A stretch of 64,000 bases of DNA from contig CAJKUH010000006.1 in assembly GCA_905203045.1 (NCBI GenBank), positions 1 through 64,000 on the forward strand. The letters run 5' to 3'. This DNA is from an uncultured Eggerthella sp. GTDB lineage: Bacteria > Actinomycetota > Coriobacteriia > Coriobacteriales > Eggerthellaceae. The translations under genes and the position numbers were made by a program. Positions 52,212 through 60,861 of this stretch are shown here, piece after piece (positions within the stretch are counted from its first letter, which is position 1; each line of letters begins with the position of its first letter). Under the pieces are notes generated by a model that was not told the DNA's origin, did not search any database, and worked only from the letters and a program-made list of their open reading frames with translations.

Positions 52212-52240
52212 GAGAAAATGGGGACAGTCCCCATTTTCTC
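52212..52240. repeat. Dispersed GGGGACAGTCCCC palindrome, copy 5
   Basis: Perfect palindrome whose left arm is GAGAAAATGGGGAC, around a central A. It lies at the convergent junction of the methyltransferase and flavodoxin genes, 8 bp beyond the flavodoxin stop. Confidence 0.8.
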
Positions 52241-52248
52241 ATTTTCGG

Positions 52249-52668
52249 TTACGCCAACAGTTCTCCCAGGTGGCGACAGGCTTCAGCGGCCTCTTCGTCG
52301 GGATAGTCTTTGGCAATAACGGTTTCCACGGGCTGCACGCCGGCTTCTTCGGCGCGTTGCACCCAGTAGTCCATCCATTCGCCGTTGTTCCAGTCGTATG
52401 AGCCGAAGAAGCCCACCTTTTCGCCTTCCAACAGGGGTTCGACCTCGTCGTACATGGGAAGGAACTCGGTATCTTCCAGCTCTTCATCGCCCATGGCGGG
52501 ACATCCTAGGGCGAAGGCATCGAATTCGGGCACGCGCTCTACGCCGAAGTCGGCCGCCTGGATGATGGTCGCGGTGCCTCCCTTTGCCTCGACGCCTTCA
52601 GCTACGAAATCGGCCATGGCTTCGGTGTTGCCGGTGCCGCTCCAAAATACAATCGCTACGTTGCTCAT
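52249..52668 (-). CDS. Flavodoxin
   Basis: 139-aa short-chain flavodoxin. The FMN phosphate loop SGTGNTEAMA is at residues 10-19; LGCPAMGDEELED supplies the 60s loop and FFGSYDWNNGEWMDYW the 90s loop with the usual aromatic. It is a low-potential one-electron carrier that typically replaces ferredoxin when iron is scarce. The promoter carries a DtxR/IdeR-like box, consistent with that role. Confidence 0.95.
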   Translation of the reverse strand: MSNVAIVFWSGTGNTEAMADFVAEGVEAKGGTATIIQAADFGVERVPEFDAFALGCPAMGDEELEDTEFLPMYDEVEPLLEGEKVGFFGSYDWNNGEWMDYWVQRAEEAGVQPVETVIAKDYPDEEAAEACRHLGELLA

Positions 52669-52743
52669 AGGTACTGCTCCTTGTTCGTTGGGCGAGCCTG
52701 CAGAATGGTGTTGCGCAGGCGCGTCCGTTTAATTTCAAGAAGC

Positions 52744-52771
52744 AAGTTACCATAGGCTAACTTATAGTCAA
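52744..52771 (-). promoter_or_regulatory. Flavodoxin promoter with DtxR/IdeR-like box
   Basis: Minus-strand -35 TTGACT (52766-52771), 16-bp spacer and -10 TAACTT (52744-52749). The spacer and -10 contain AAGTTA-N8-TAACTT; on the plus strand TAGGCTAAC aligns with the IdeR consensus with 14 of 19 positions matching by eye. A repressor bound here would block the polymerase. Confidence 0.65.
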
Positions 52772-52816
52772 CTCGCAGTTTTCAAACGGTAAGAAAAGAA
52801 GTGGTAGTTGGTAACT

Positions 52817-53100
52817 TTATATTCCATAGCGAGAGCTAATTGTTCCTAGGGCTTCGAATGCATTGCGCTCACGGTCGTTTCCAAAGTCTTCAAAACCCGC
52901 GTCTATTTCGGCCAAAACTTCAATAGAGTAATGCGGTTCATTTCGGAGAGATCATCTTTGCTGATTCGCAAAGGCTAGGGTGACCCTCCATTGCGAATTT
53001 AAGAGGGCCATTGTGCTCCTCAAAGAGCTCATCTCGCAAAGCAGGTACGGGTACCATCTTGCCCACATCTTTCATTGTTTCATTCAATTGCGTAAGTAGA
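52817..53100 (-). pseudogene. Possible decayed coding sequence
   Basis: The minus strand reads MKDVGKMVPVPALRDELFEE and on to a stop, then in another frame EPHYSIEVLAEIDAGFEDFG and on to ISSRYGI and a stop at 52817. The two pieces read like parts of one acidic protein broken by a frameshift. I do not recognise it. It lies in the 600-bp gap between flavodoxin and the BREX genes. Confidence 0.25.
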
Positions 53101-53114
53101 ACTAAACTTTATTG

Positions 53115-53128
53115 CGAACATATGTTCT
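53115..53128. promoter_or_regulatory. LexA-type SOS box upstream of BREX
   Basis: CGAACATATGTTCT fits the Gram-positive LexA core GAAC-N4-GTTC exactly. It lies 234 bp before the brxA start in a gene-free stretch. The remaining gap to 53360 has a small CCGCC/GGCGG hairpin (53326-53341) and no gene. Confidence 0.55.
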
Positions 53129-53360
53129 ATGACCATTAACACCAAAAACAGCTTTGCGAGTACCGTGCAGTGGACGCCTGATGCTGGATAATCTGCTACG
53201 GTATAGCTCACTCGGATGTAAAAAGCGTAAGCCAATCCATTCCACCTTGTCGGGAACTCATTGGCCTTTCAGCCGAGGACACCCTTAGTGCGCTGCGCTA
53301 ATATAGTTAGCTAAAGCGACAAATCCGCCCAAAAGTGGCGGAACCTCCCAGGAGTTGAAG

Positions 53361-53995
53361 ATGGTTAAAGCCAGAAAAACTCGGGGGGGGGCAGCCTCAC
53401 ACGCGAGCAGTTCCTCCTTCGTGAAATACGCATAGTTGCTGCCCTGCGACTGCAGGGGCTAACGGACGCGGACATAATGGCCCGCGTTGAGGAACAGAAC
53501 CTTTTCCAATACCCTAACACCACGGATATTCGTCGCATCACGCGCGCATGCCTGTACCGCCTTGACGCGTTCGACGCGGGTGTGCCCGGCATCCCCGAAA
53601 AGCTCGCCGAAATCGTAGTCAACGGCTTGCCTGAAGAAGCGGCGCAGGCAAACTTGTACGCGATGATGCTGGTGTACCCGCTGATGGGCCGGTTCATGAC
53701 CGAAGTGGTTGCCGAGCATTTGCAGCAGGGAGCAGCCGAGCTAACCCGCCAAGACCTCAACGCATTTTTCACGCGTATGCAGGTGGAAGATTCGTCTGTT
53801 GGCTCCTGGACGGACAACACCATACGTCGCATTAAAAGCACGCTTACCAACTGCCTTGTTCAAGCAGGCTACCTGGAAAAACGCACTTCAACCAACCTTA
53901 TGTGCCCTTTGCTGAGCGAAGGGGTAAAGGAATGCATCGTTGCCAACGGCGATGCGAATCTGCTTCCCGCATTCGGCGAAAGCGGGGTGCGTTAA
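53361..53995 (+). CDS. brxA: BrxA (DUF1819), out of frame at a G9 tract
   Basis: BREX component of the DUF1819 family, about 211 aa if read with one more G. ATG 53361 has a perfect AGGAG site and opens MVKARKTRGG, but after nine G the frame leads to a stop within 25 codons. From the G run onward another frame reads GSLTREQFLLREIRIVAALR, then LTDADIMARVEEQNLFQYPNTTDIRRITRACLYRL, the normal BrxA N-terminus, and continues to 53995. Ten G (or seven) would join them. No other start with a ribosome site exists in the long frame before ATG 53477, which would remove conserved residues. First gene of the BREX operon. Confidence 0.85.
53383..53391 (+). repeat. Homopolymer G9 near the brxA start
   Basis: Nine consecutive G at codons 8-11 of brxA. 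Slippage by one base switches between a short dead-end peptide and full-length BrxA. Intergenic runs of similar size exist at 14325 and 48014, so long G/C tracts are tolerated in this genome. Confidence 0.9.
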
Positions 53996-54649
53996 ATGGC
54001 TGCGTTTGAAAAGAATTCCCAGTCTCAAAACACAGTTGCACAACACTCGCGTGCGGCTCGTGCCCAGCACGATTTCGACAGTCGTTGCAAGCTGCTGCGC
54101 CAACGCTTAACTGAAGAAGATTTCCTCTCCAACAAGGGCATCGGCAACGAAGTGGGCTTTTTCACGTTTTGTTACGACCCTTCGTTGGAATTGCAGGCCC
54201 GCGCGTTCTTCAGCCGCATTGCCGATGAGTCGAAAATGGGCAAGCTTCCTTGCACTGTGAAGGCCGTAAACCTTTATGACGCCTTCATTCAGATCTTGGA
54301 AGAAAAACGAATACTAAAAGCCGTGCCCAAACAAGAGTTGAAAACGGGCACGGCAAAGCAGCTGAAACAGCTACAGAAAATCGCTTCGCCTGAAGTGTTT
54401 GTAAAGAAAATCCTAGAGCTTACGCAGCCTCACGAATACCGTGACGTGATCATCGTCACGGGCGTGGGTGAGGTGTATCCCTTCTGTCGCGCGCACGACC
54501 TGCTTAACAACATGCAGGCGGACTTCGCTGACGTGCCTGTGGTCATTGCCTACCCCGGCACCTTTAACGGGCGAGAGTTTCGCCTGTTCAGCACCTTGAA
54601 AAACGACAACTACTATCGGGCTTTCGACCTTTCGGAGGAACAGCAATGA
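53996..54649 (+). CDS. brxB: BrxB (DUF1788)
   Basis: 217-aa BREX protein. The C-terminal VVIAYPGTFNGREFRLFSTLKNDNYYRAFDL is the DUF1788 signature; GNEVGFFTFCYDP and VKAVNLYDAF are also family regions. Starts one base after the brxA stop and overlaps brxC by 4 bp. BrxB is required for BREX in E. coli; its biochemical role is not settled. Confidence 0.93.
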   Translation: MAAFEKNSQSQNTVAQHSRAARAQHDFDSRCKLLRQRLTEEDFLSNKGIGNEVGFFTFCYDPSLELQARAFFSRIADESKMGKLPCTVKAVNLYDAFIQILEEKRILKAVPKQELKTGTAKQLKQLQKIASPEVFVKKILELTQPHEYRDVIIVTGVGEVYPFCRAHDLLNNMQADFADVPVVIAYPGTFNGREFRLFSTLKNDNYYRAFDLSEEQQ

Positions 54650-57600
54650 TTATCAAAGACCTGTTCGCCAAGGACATCAACCGTTCCATCAATGGCGTAA
54701 TCAAAGTTTCCCAAAACGACGAAGTTTCCATCCAGCAGGAGCTTTCCGAATACGTGGTAACGCGCGAACTGCAAGGCCATTTTGCTGCGTTCTTCGAAAA
54801 CTACGAGGAAGCACTCGATGTTCCCACCGACAAAATTGGCGTATGGATTTCCGGCTTCTTCGGTTCTGGTAAATCGCACTTTCTGAAGATGCTTTCCTAC
54901 CTGTTGGCAAACGAAGAAGTAGCTGGCAAGCGCGCCATCGACTACTTCGACGGCAAGCTGCAAGACAGCCTGGTGTACAGCAAAATGCGCCGTTGCGCCG
55001 AGGTGCCCACTGAAGCCATCCTGTTCAACATCGACAGCAAAGGCGGCCAGTGGAAAACGGGCGATACCGCCAAAACCGCGCTGCTGCGTGCATTCGAGCG
55101 CGTGTTCTACGAAAACCTGGGCTTCTTCGGCGAGGATTTGAAGCTTGCTAAACTGGAGCAATTCATCGACAGCCAAGGCAAAACCCAGCAGTTCCGCGAT
55201 GCGTTCGAGCGCGTGAACGGAGAGCCCTGGCTTGAAACGCGCGAGAGTTATTCCTACTTTGAAGACGACATCGTGCAAGTGCTGCAAGAAGTGCTGGGCA
55301 TGAGCGAAAGCGCTGCTCAGCATTGGTTCGATGGCAGCGAAGACGACGTTATTGCGGTAGACCGTTTTGCCCAGCAGGTAAACGAATACGCCGAAGCGCG
55401 TGCCGCGCAAAACGGCGGTCAGTTCCGACTGCTGTTCATGGTGGACGAAGTGGGCCAGTTCATCGGCAGCGATACCAACCTGATGCTGAGCCTGCAAACG
55501 TTGGTGGAAGAATTGGGCGCGCGCTGCAAGGGCCGCGTGTGGGTAATGGTTACCAGTCAGGAAGCTATCGACGAAGTTGCCATGATTGTGGGCGACGATT
55601 TCTCCAAGATCCAAGGTCGCTTCAACACGCGCCTTTCGCTTTCCAGTAGCAGCGTTGATGAAGTTATCAAGCGTCGCGTACTGGACAAAAACGCGCCCGC
55701 AGCCAGTGCTCTTAAAACAGAATATGCAGATCAAAGTGCTGTTTTGCGCAACCTGTTCACGTTCGAAGGCTCGCGCGGCGACCTGTTTGGTTACGCCAGC
55801 GAAGCCGACTTCGTGGAAGCCTATCCGTTTGCGGACTATCAGTTCAAGCTGCTGCCCGATGTGATGGAAGAAATCCGCAAGCGCGGCGTGAAGGCACAGC
55901 ATATGTCTACCGGTGAGCGTTCCATGCTTTCCGCCTTCCAGGAATCTGCACAGGCGGTGCAAAACGAAGAGCTTTCTGCCTTAGTGCCGTTCTGGCGCTT
56001 CTTCGATACGATTGCGAAGGACTTAGAGCATGGCATCATCCGTGTAATCGACCGCGCGGAACGTGCTGCTGAGGCCAATCAGAACCTGCAGCCGGAAGAC
56101 ATCCGCGTGCTGAAGCTGCTGTACCTTATCCGCTACGTAACCTACATGGAAGCAAGCCTGAACAACATCGCCATCCTTATGGTGCAGGATATGAACGCCG
56201 ACATGGTACAGCTGCGTGAAGAGGTAAAGGGCTCGCTGGACCGTTTGGTGCGTGAGGGCTATGTGGCGCGCCAGGGAGCCAAGTACAACTTCCTTACCGA
56301 CGAAGAGCAGGACATCACGCGCGAAATCAAGAGTGTAAGGGTAGAGCCCGCCGAAGTGGTATCGCTTATCAGCCAGATTCTGTTCGACGACATCTACGAT
56401 TCTCGCAAGCTTACGCGCGGCGCGAATAATTTTCCCATCGACCGTTATGTGGATGCCTCCATTCATGGCGCATCGCAGAATGGCATGAAGCTTTCCGTGG
56501 TAACGCTGGCAGGTGAGCTTGCCAATGCATCCGACGGGGAAATCGAACTGCGCTCAAACGAGCAGGCACTGGTAGTGCTTTCCGACGAAGCCGACTACTA
56601 CGAAGTGCTTCTGAATGCCCAGCGTATCGACAAATACGCCCGCACCCACGCTATGGCGCAACTTTCTGCAAGCACGCGGCAGATCATCAAAGACAAGAAA
56701 GAGGAATCGGCATCCAACAAGAAGGAAGCCAAGGCGCTTTTGGAAGATGCCGTAGTGCATGCCCGCTGCGCAGTTAACGGGCACATGGAAACGGTGCGTG
56801 CCACCAACGCCAAGCAGGTGTTCGACCAGGTGCTGGAAAAGCTGGCAAGCGCTATCTTCACCAAAGCGGATTACATTACGGCACCTGCCGTTTCGAACGA
56901 GGATATCCGCCGCACGCTGACGGGCAACGCCCAGAGTGCGTTGGAAGGCACCGGCGGCGCCAACCAGCAGGCAGTGGAAGAGCTTGATACGTATTTGGCA
57001 CTGCAAACGAAGTTGCACCAGAAGGCCACGCTGGGTGATATCCTGCGCAAGTTTGATGCGCGTCCCTATGGCTGGCGCGATGTGGACACGCGATTGGTGG
57101 TAGCGCAGCTTATTGCCGCGCAGAAGGTCACGCTTAACAACAAGGGCCAACGCGTCACTGCCGCCGACCCGCATGCTTATGAGCTGCTGTGCAACGCCAA
57201 AATCGCAGATCAGATAACGCTCGAACAGCGCGTGCGTGCTTCCAACAAGTTGCTGAAGAATGTGGCGAAGATCATAGGCACGTTCAGCGACGAGCGCATT
57301 TCCGCAGCCGACGAAGATGTGCTGGTGAAGCGTGTGATTGCGGAACTGGAAAAGGCAAAAGATCATTGCGAAACCCTGAACCGCGAAAAGTACATAGGTA
57401 TACGCGAATATCCGTACCCGGGCTTTTCGGTAGTTGAAAAAGGAGCCTCTGCGATCGGCGCCGTGCTGGCGCAGCGCTCGCAGCCCGAAGCGCTGCTGAA
57501 AGCGGTAGAAGAAGCAGAAGACGATCTGCTCGATTATGCGGAAGATATCGAAGTAGTGGATGAGTTCTTCGACCGTCAGCAGCGCTTGTTTGATGATGCC

Positions 57601-58272
57601 GTGAAGATGCTCAACGTTGCCAAGCAGGATGGCTTCTACCTGAACAGCAGCGAAGAAGCCCAGGCGGCCATTGCGAAGGCAAAAGAAATCCTAGCACTCA
57701 AAGAGCCCTACCGCCGTATAAGCGAATTGCCTGGCCTGCGTAAGCGGTTTGAAGAAGCGCATTCGGCGTTGGTGAAAGCTATGCGTAACGAATTGCTTGA
57801 TGCAGTGCGCAAGGGCAGGGAAGAGCTTGCAGCCTATGCTGCCCAGCAGAACGAATTCGTCGAAACAGCAAAGCGCACCGTTGAAGGCGCGGGTCGCATG
57901 TGCGATTCGCTGGAAGCGCAGATCCATGCGGCGGAAACAGCATCGGTGCTGGATTCCCTGAAATCCCGTTTTGAAACGTGGTGCGACAAGGCTTATGCCG
58001 ACGTTGATAGGGCTGTGGAAGCCGCCCGTGCGAAGAAGGCGCGCGAAGTTGCCGTGCGTACTACCACCGAAAGCGGCGAAGCGGTAACTCGCGTACATCG
58101 GACGCATACGCCTGCACCCAAGCCCGAACCCAAGGTGAAGGTGGTAAAGCGCACCGACGTGTGCGCTCGCAAGGTGCTTTCCAGCGAAGCGGAAGTGGAT
58201 GCCTACTTGGCCGAAGTACGCGCAAAGCTGCTGGCCGAGCTTTCCGATGCCGATTCCATTCGTTTGGGTTAG
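54646..58272 (+). CDS. brxC: BrxC/PglY family ATPase
   Basis: 1208-aa P-loop protein, the large ATPase of BREX. Walker A is GFFGSGKSHFLK at residues 70-81; LLFMVDEVGQFIG near residue 265 is the Walker B region. The long C-terminal third is helical and charged. Length matches BrxC. It acts with PglX and PglZ in host DNA methylation and phage exclusion. Confidence 0.95.
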   Translation: MIIKDLFAKDINRSINGVIKVSQNDEVSIQQELSEYVVTRELQGHFAAFFENYEEALDVPTDKIGVWISGFFGSGKSHFLKMLSYLLANEEVAGKRAIDYFDGKLQDSLVYSKMRRCAEVPTEAILFNIDSKGGQWKTGDTAKTALLRAFERVFYENLGFFGEDLKLAKLEQFIDSQGKTQQFRDAFERVNGEPWLETRESYSYFEDDIVQVLQEVLGMSESAAQHWFDGSEDDVIAVDRFAQQVNEYAEARAAQNGGQFRLLFMVDEVGQFIGSDTNLMLSLQTLVEELGARCKGRVWVMVTSQEAIDEVAMIVGDDFSKIQGRFNTRLSLSSSSVDEVIKRRVLDKNAPAASALKTEYADQSAVLRNLFTFEGSRGDLFGYASEADFVEAYPFADYQFKLLPDVMEEIRKRGVKAQHMSTGERSMLSAFQESAQAVQNEELSALVPFWRFFDTIAKDLEHGIIRVIDRAERAAEANQNLQPEDIRVLKLLYLIRYVTYMEASLNNIAILMVQDMNADMVQLREEVKGSLDRLVREGYVARQGAKYNFLTDEEQDITREIKSVRVEPAEVVSLISQILFDDIYDSRKLTRGANNFPIDRYVDASIHGASQNGMKLSVVTLAGELANASDGEIELRSNEQALVVLSDEADYYEVLLNAQRIDKYARTHAMAQLSASTRQIIKDKKEESASNKKEAKALLEDAVVHARCAVNGHMETVRATNAKQVFDQVLEKLASAIFTKADYITAPAVSNEDIRRTLTGNAQSALEGTGGANQQAVEELDTYLALQTKLHQKATLGDILRKFDARPYGWRDVDTRLVVAQLIAAQKVTLNNKGQRVTAADPHAYELLCNAKIADQITLEQRVRASNKLLKNVAKIIGTFSDERISAADEDVLVKRVIAELEKAKDHCETLNREKYIGIREYPYPGFSVVEKGASAIGAVLAQRSQPEALLKAVEEAEDDLLDYAEDIEVVDEFFDRQQRLFDDAVKMLNVAKQDGFYLNSSEEAQAAIAKAKEILALKEPYRRISELPGLRKRFEEAHSALVKAMRNELLDAVRKGREELAAYAAQQNEFVETAKRTVEGAGRMCDSLEAQIHAAETASVLDSLKSRFETWCDKAYADVDRAVEAARAKKAREVAVRTTTESGEAVTRVHRTHTPAPKPEPKVKVVKRTDVCARKVLSSEAEVDAYLAEVRAKLLAELSDADSIRLG

Positions 58273-58284
58273 TGGGGCAGAGTC

Positions 58285-60855
58285 ATGAACGATACCGCTA
58301 TTAAGAATTATTGCATCTGGGCGCGTGCCGAGCTGCTGAACGAAGTGGAAAACCGCATGCAGCGCTACGGCATCATGGAAGAGGGCGCCGAGCCTGCCGA
58401 TGCGCAAACGGTAGGTGGTAGGGCGCTTTCCACGCAAGAGCAGAAGCAGCGTGCTCAGCTGCTGGAAATGCAGGCACGCATGAGCCACGATGCCCTGCGC
58501 GATAAAGCGGCCTACACCTGGTTCAATCGCATCATTGCCGTTCGATTCATGGAACTGCACGACTATCTGCCCAGCGGCGTGCATGTGTTCTGCGCGGTGG
58601 ACAATCTGAACGCCTTTGAGCCGGAAATCGTGAAGGAGGCACTTGATGTCGACCTTCCCGATGCCAAGCAGGAAGAGATTGTGCCGCTTATGCAAGCAGG
58701 TGAAGACGAGCCGCTATTCCGCTACTTGTTCTTGGCGCAATGCAACGAGCTTGCCGAGTGCCTGCCCGCCGTGTTCGAGCCGGTAGGTTCGGCGCTGGAA
58801 CTTTTACTTCCCACCGGCTTGCTGCGCAAGGAAAGCGTGGTGGGCCAGCTGGTTGCCCAGCTCCCGTGGAGTGGGGAAGACGAAGCCGGTATTGGCTGGA
58901 GCAAGGTAGAAATTCTTGGCTGGATGTACCAGTTCTACAATTCGCAGGTGAAAGACGAATTCTTCAAGTCGAAGCGCAAGGCAACCGCGCGCGATATTGC
59001 ACCGGCAACGCAGCTGTTCACACCCGAGTGGATTGTGCGCTACATGGTGGAAAATTCCCTTGGGCGTTTGTGGATGCTGAACAACCCTGAAAGCACTTTG
59101 CGCGAAAGCATGGGGTACTACATTGAGCCCGATACCGAACATGAGGATTTCATCCACATCGAAGGCCCTGAGGATATTAGCTTGTGCGATCCCGCCTGCG
59201 GCAGTGGTCATATTTTGGTGTATGCGTTTGACCTGCTGTTTCAGATGTATACGGAGCGCGGCTACCGCGAGCGCGAGATTCCTCAGCTTATTCTGGAGAA
59301 CAACCTTACGGGTATGGAAATTGACCCTCGTGCTGCCCAGTTTGCCCATCTGGCGTTGGCAATGTGCGCCCGTGAGCACGACCGCCGCTTCTTCAGCCGC
59401 GGCGTTCAAGCAGACATCAACGTTATTGCGCCTACGGTATTCGAGGAAGATGAATTGCCTGAGGGCGCGGCACTGCTGCAGCAGCCGCAGTTGCTTGATG
59501 CATTGGCGCATTTGGACGAGATTGGTAGCTTGCTGAATCCTACCAAAGCCGAGTTAGCGGCTGTTCGTGATGATGCCCAACGTTTCGTTGAAGCAGGTCA
59601 GGTAAGCCTGTTCGGTGCCAACATCGCTGAAAAGCTGAACCAAGCAAAGCTGACCTGCGAAACCCTGGCAAGGAAGTTCACCTGTGTAGTGGCCAACCCG
59701 CCCTACATGGGCAGCAGCAGCTTCAGCCCCTTCATGAGCAAGTGGATCAAGAAGAACTGCCCCGACGTGAAGAGCGATTTGTTCTCGTCTTTTATCGTGC
59801 GCATTATGGACTTTGCAGATGCGCACGGCGAAGCGGGCCTCATGACTCCTTTTGTGTGGATGTTCATAGGTAGCTATGAAAAGTTACGCAAGAAGCTGAT
59901 TGAAGAGAAAACCATTACGTCCTTGGTTCAACTCGAATACTCGGGTTTTGCTGGTGCTACGGTACCCATCTGCACATTTACTTTTCACAATTGTGCCATT
60001 GAGGGTTATCGGGGCGGCTATGTACGTTTGTCCGATTTCGTTGGCGCGGCGAAGCAAGCGCCGAAAACGAGAGAGGCCATTGCCAACCCAGAGTGCGGCT
60101 ACTTCTACCGCCGCAACGCCAAAACCTTCACCCAAATCCCCGGCACCCCAATAGCCTATTGGGCTAGCGATGCATTTGTTGAAGCGTTTGAAAATGGAAG
60201 ACCCCTTGAATCGGTAGCCACTCCTAGGCAGGGTCTGGCAACGAGCGACAACAATCGTTTCCTTCGTAAATGGTGGGAAATTGATCCTTGCGATTGTTCT
60301 AGGCATTGCGTGAACAGGGAGGACGCTAAATTGAGCGGAAAGAAATGGTTCCCGATTATTAGGGGCGGTGCATTTCGTAAATGGTTTGGTGAGTACGACG
60401 AGGTTGTTAACTGGTTTGACGATGGCAAGGAAATGAAAGATGCGATTCTGTCCAAGTACACCTATCTTTCAAATCCGAATTTTGTAGTCAAGAATCAAAA
60501 TGACTATTTTAAGTCGACTGTAACCTGGTCGAAAATCTCATCTAGTTTTGCGTCTTTTAGATATGCGCCTGCTGGCATGCTGTTCGAGGTAGCTGGTGCT
60601 TGTATGTTTGCTGACGAAGTCGAGCTTAAGTATGTTCAGGCGTTTTGCAACACATCAATTGCGCAGACCGCTCTTTCGTTTATGTCGCCGACCTTGAATT
60701 ATGAGGTCGGCCAGATCGCGCAGCTCCCGGTAATCGAAAGCAGTGATTCTATCGATGGAGTCGGGAAGAAAGTTGATGCGTGCCGCGATATTTCTAAGTC
60801 AGATTTAGATTCGTTTGAAACCTCCTGGGATTTCAAACGCCACCCTTTGGTGTAG
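58285..60855 (+). CDS. pglX: PglX adenine-specific methyltransferase, C-terminally short
   Basis: BREX methyltransferase that marks a non-palindromic site in host DNA. Motif I CDPACGSGHILVYAFD is near residue 300 and motif IV NPPYMGSSSF near 471; LFTPEWIVRYMVENSLGRLW precedes motif I. The target-recognition part follows (NNRFLRKWWEI onward). The gene stops right after ETSWDFKRHPLV at residue 856, whereas BREX-1 PglX proteins are usually about 1200 aa, so roughly 300 C-terminal residues are missing. From about 60450 the DNA is visibly richer in A+T than brxC, consistent with an exchanged specificity segment. Confidence 0.9.
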   Translation: MNDTAIKNYCIWARAELLNEVENRMQRYGIMEEGAEPADAQTVGGRALSTQEQKQRAQLLEMQARMSHDALRDKAAYTWFNRIIAVRFMELHDYLPSGVHVFCAVDNLNAFEPEIVKEALDVDLPDAKQEEIVPLMQAGEDEPLFRYLFLAQCNELAECLPAVFEPVGSALELLLPTGLLRKESVVGQLVAQLPWSGEDEAGIGWSKVEILGWMYQFYNSQVKDEFFKSKRKATARDIAPATQLFTPEWIVRYMVENSLGRLWMLNNPESTLRESMGYYIEPDTEHEDFIHIEGPEDISLCDPACGSGHILVYAFDLLFQMYTERGYREREIPQLILENNLTGMEIDPRAAQFAHLALAMCAREHDRRFFSRGVQADINVIAPTVFEEDELPEGAALLQQPQLLDALAHLDEIGSLLNPTKAELAAVRDDAQRFVEAGQVSLFGANIAEKLNQAKLTCETLARKFTCVVANPPYMGSSSFSPFMSKWIKKNCPDVKSDLFSSFIVRIMDFADAHGEAGLMTPFVWMFIGSYEKLRKKLIEEKTITSLVQLEYSGFAGATVPICTFTFHNCAIEGYRGGYVRLSDFVGAAKQAPKTREAIANPECGYFYRRNAKTFTQIPGTPIAYWASDAFVEAFENGRPLESVATPRQGLATSDNNRFLRKWWEIDPCDCSRHCVNREDAKLSGKKWFPIIRGGAFRKWFGEYDEVVNWFDDGKEMKDAILSKYTYLSNPNFVVKNQNDYFKSTVTWSKISSSFASFRYAPAGMLFEVAGACMFADEVELKYVQAFCNTSIAQTALSFMSPTLNYEVGQIAQLPVIESSDSIDGVGKKVDACRDISKSDLDSFETSWDFKRHPLV

Positions 60856-60861
60856 GCGGTC

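Noticed and set aside
53365..53850. 161-codon minus-strand frame over brxA
   Set aside because: Antisense of a coherent BrxA sequence; no ribosome site.
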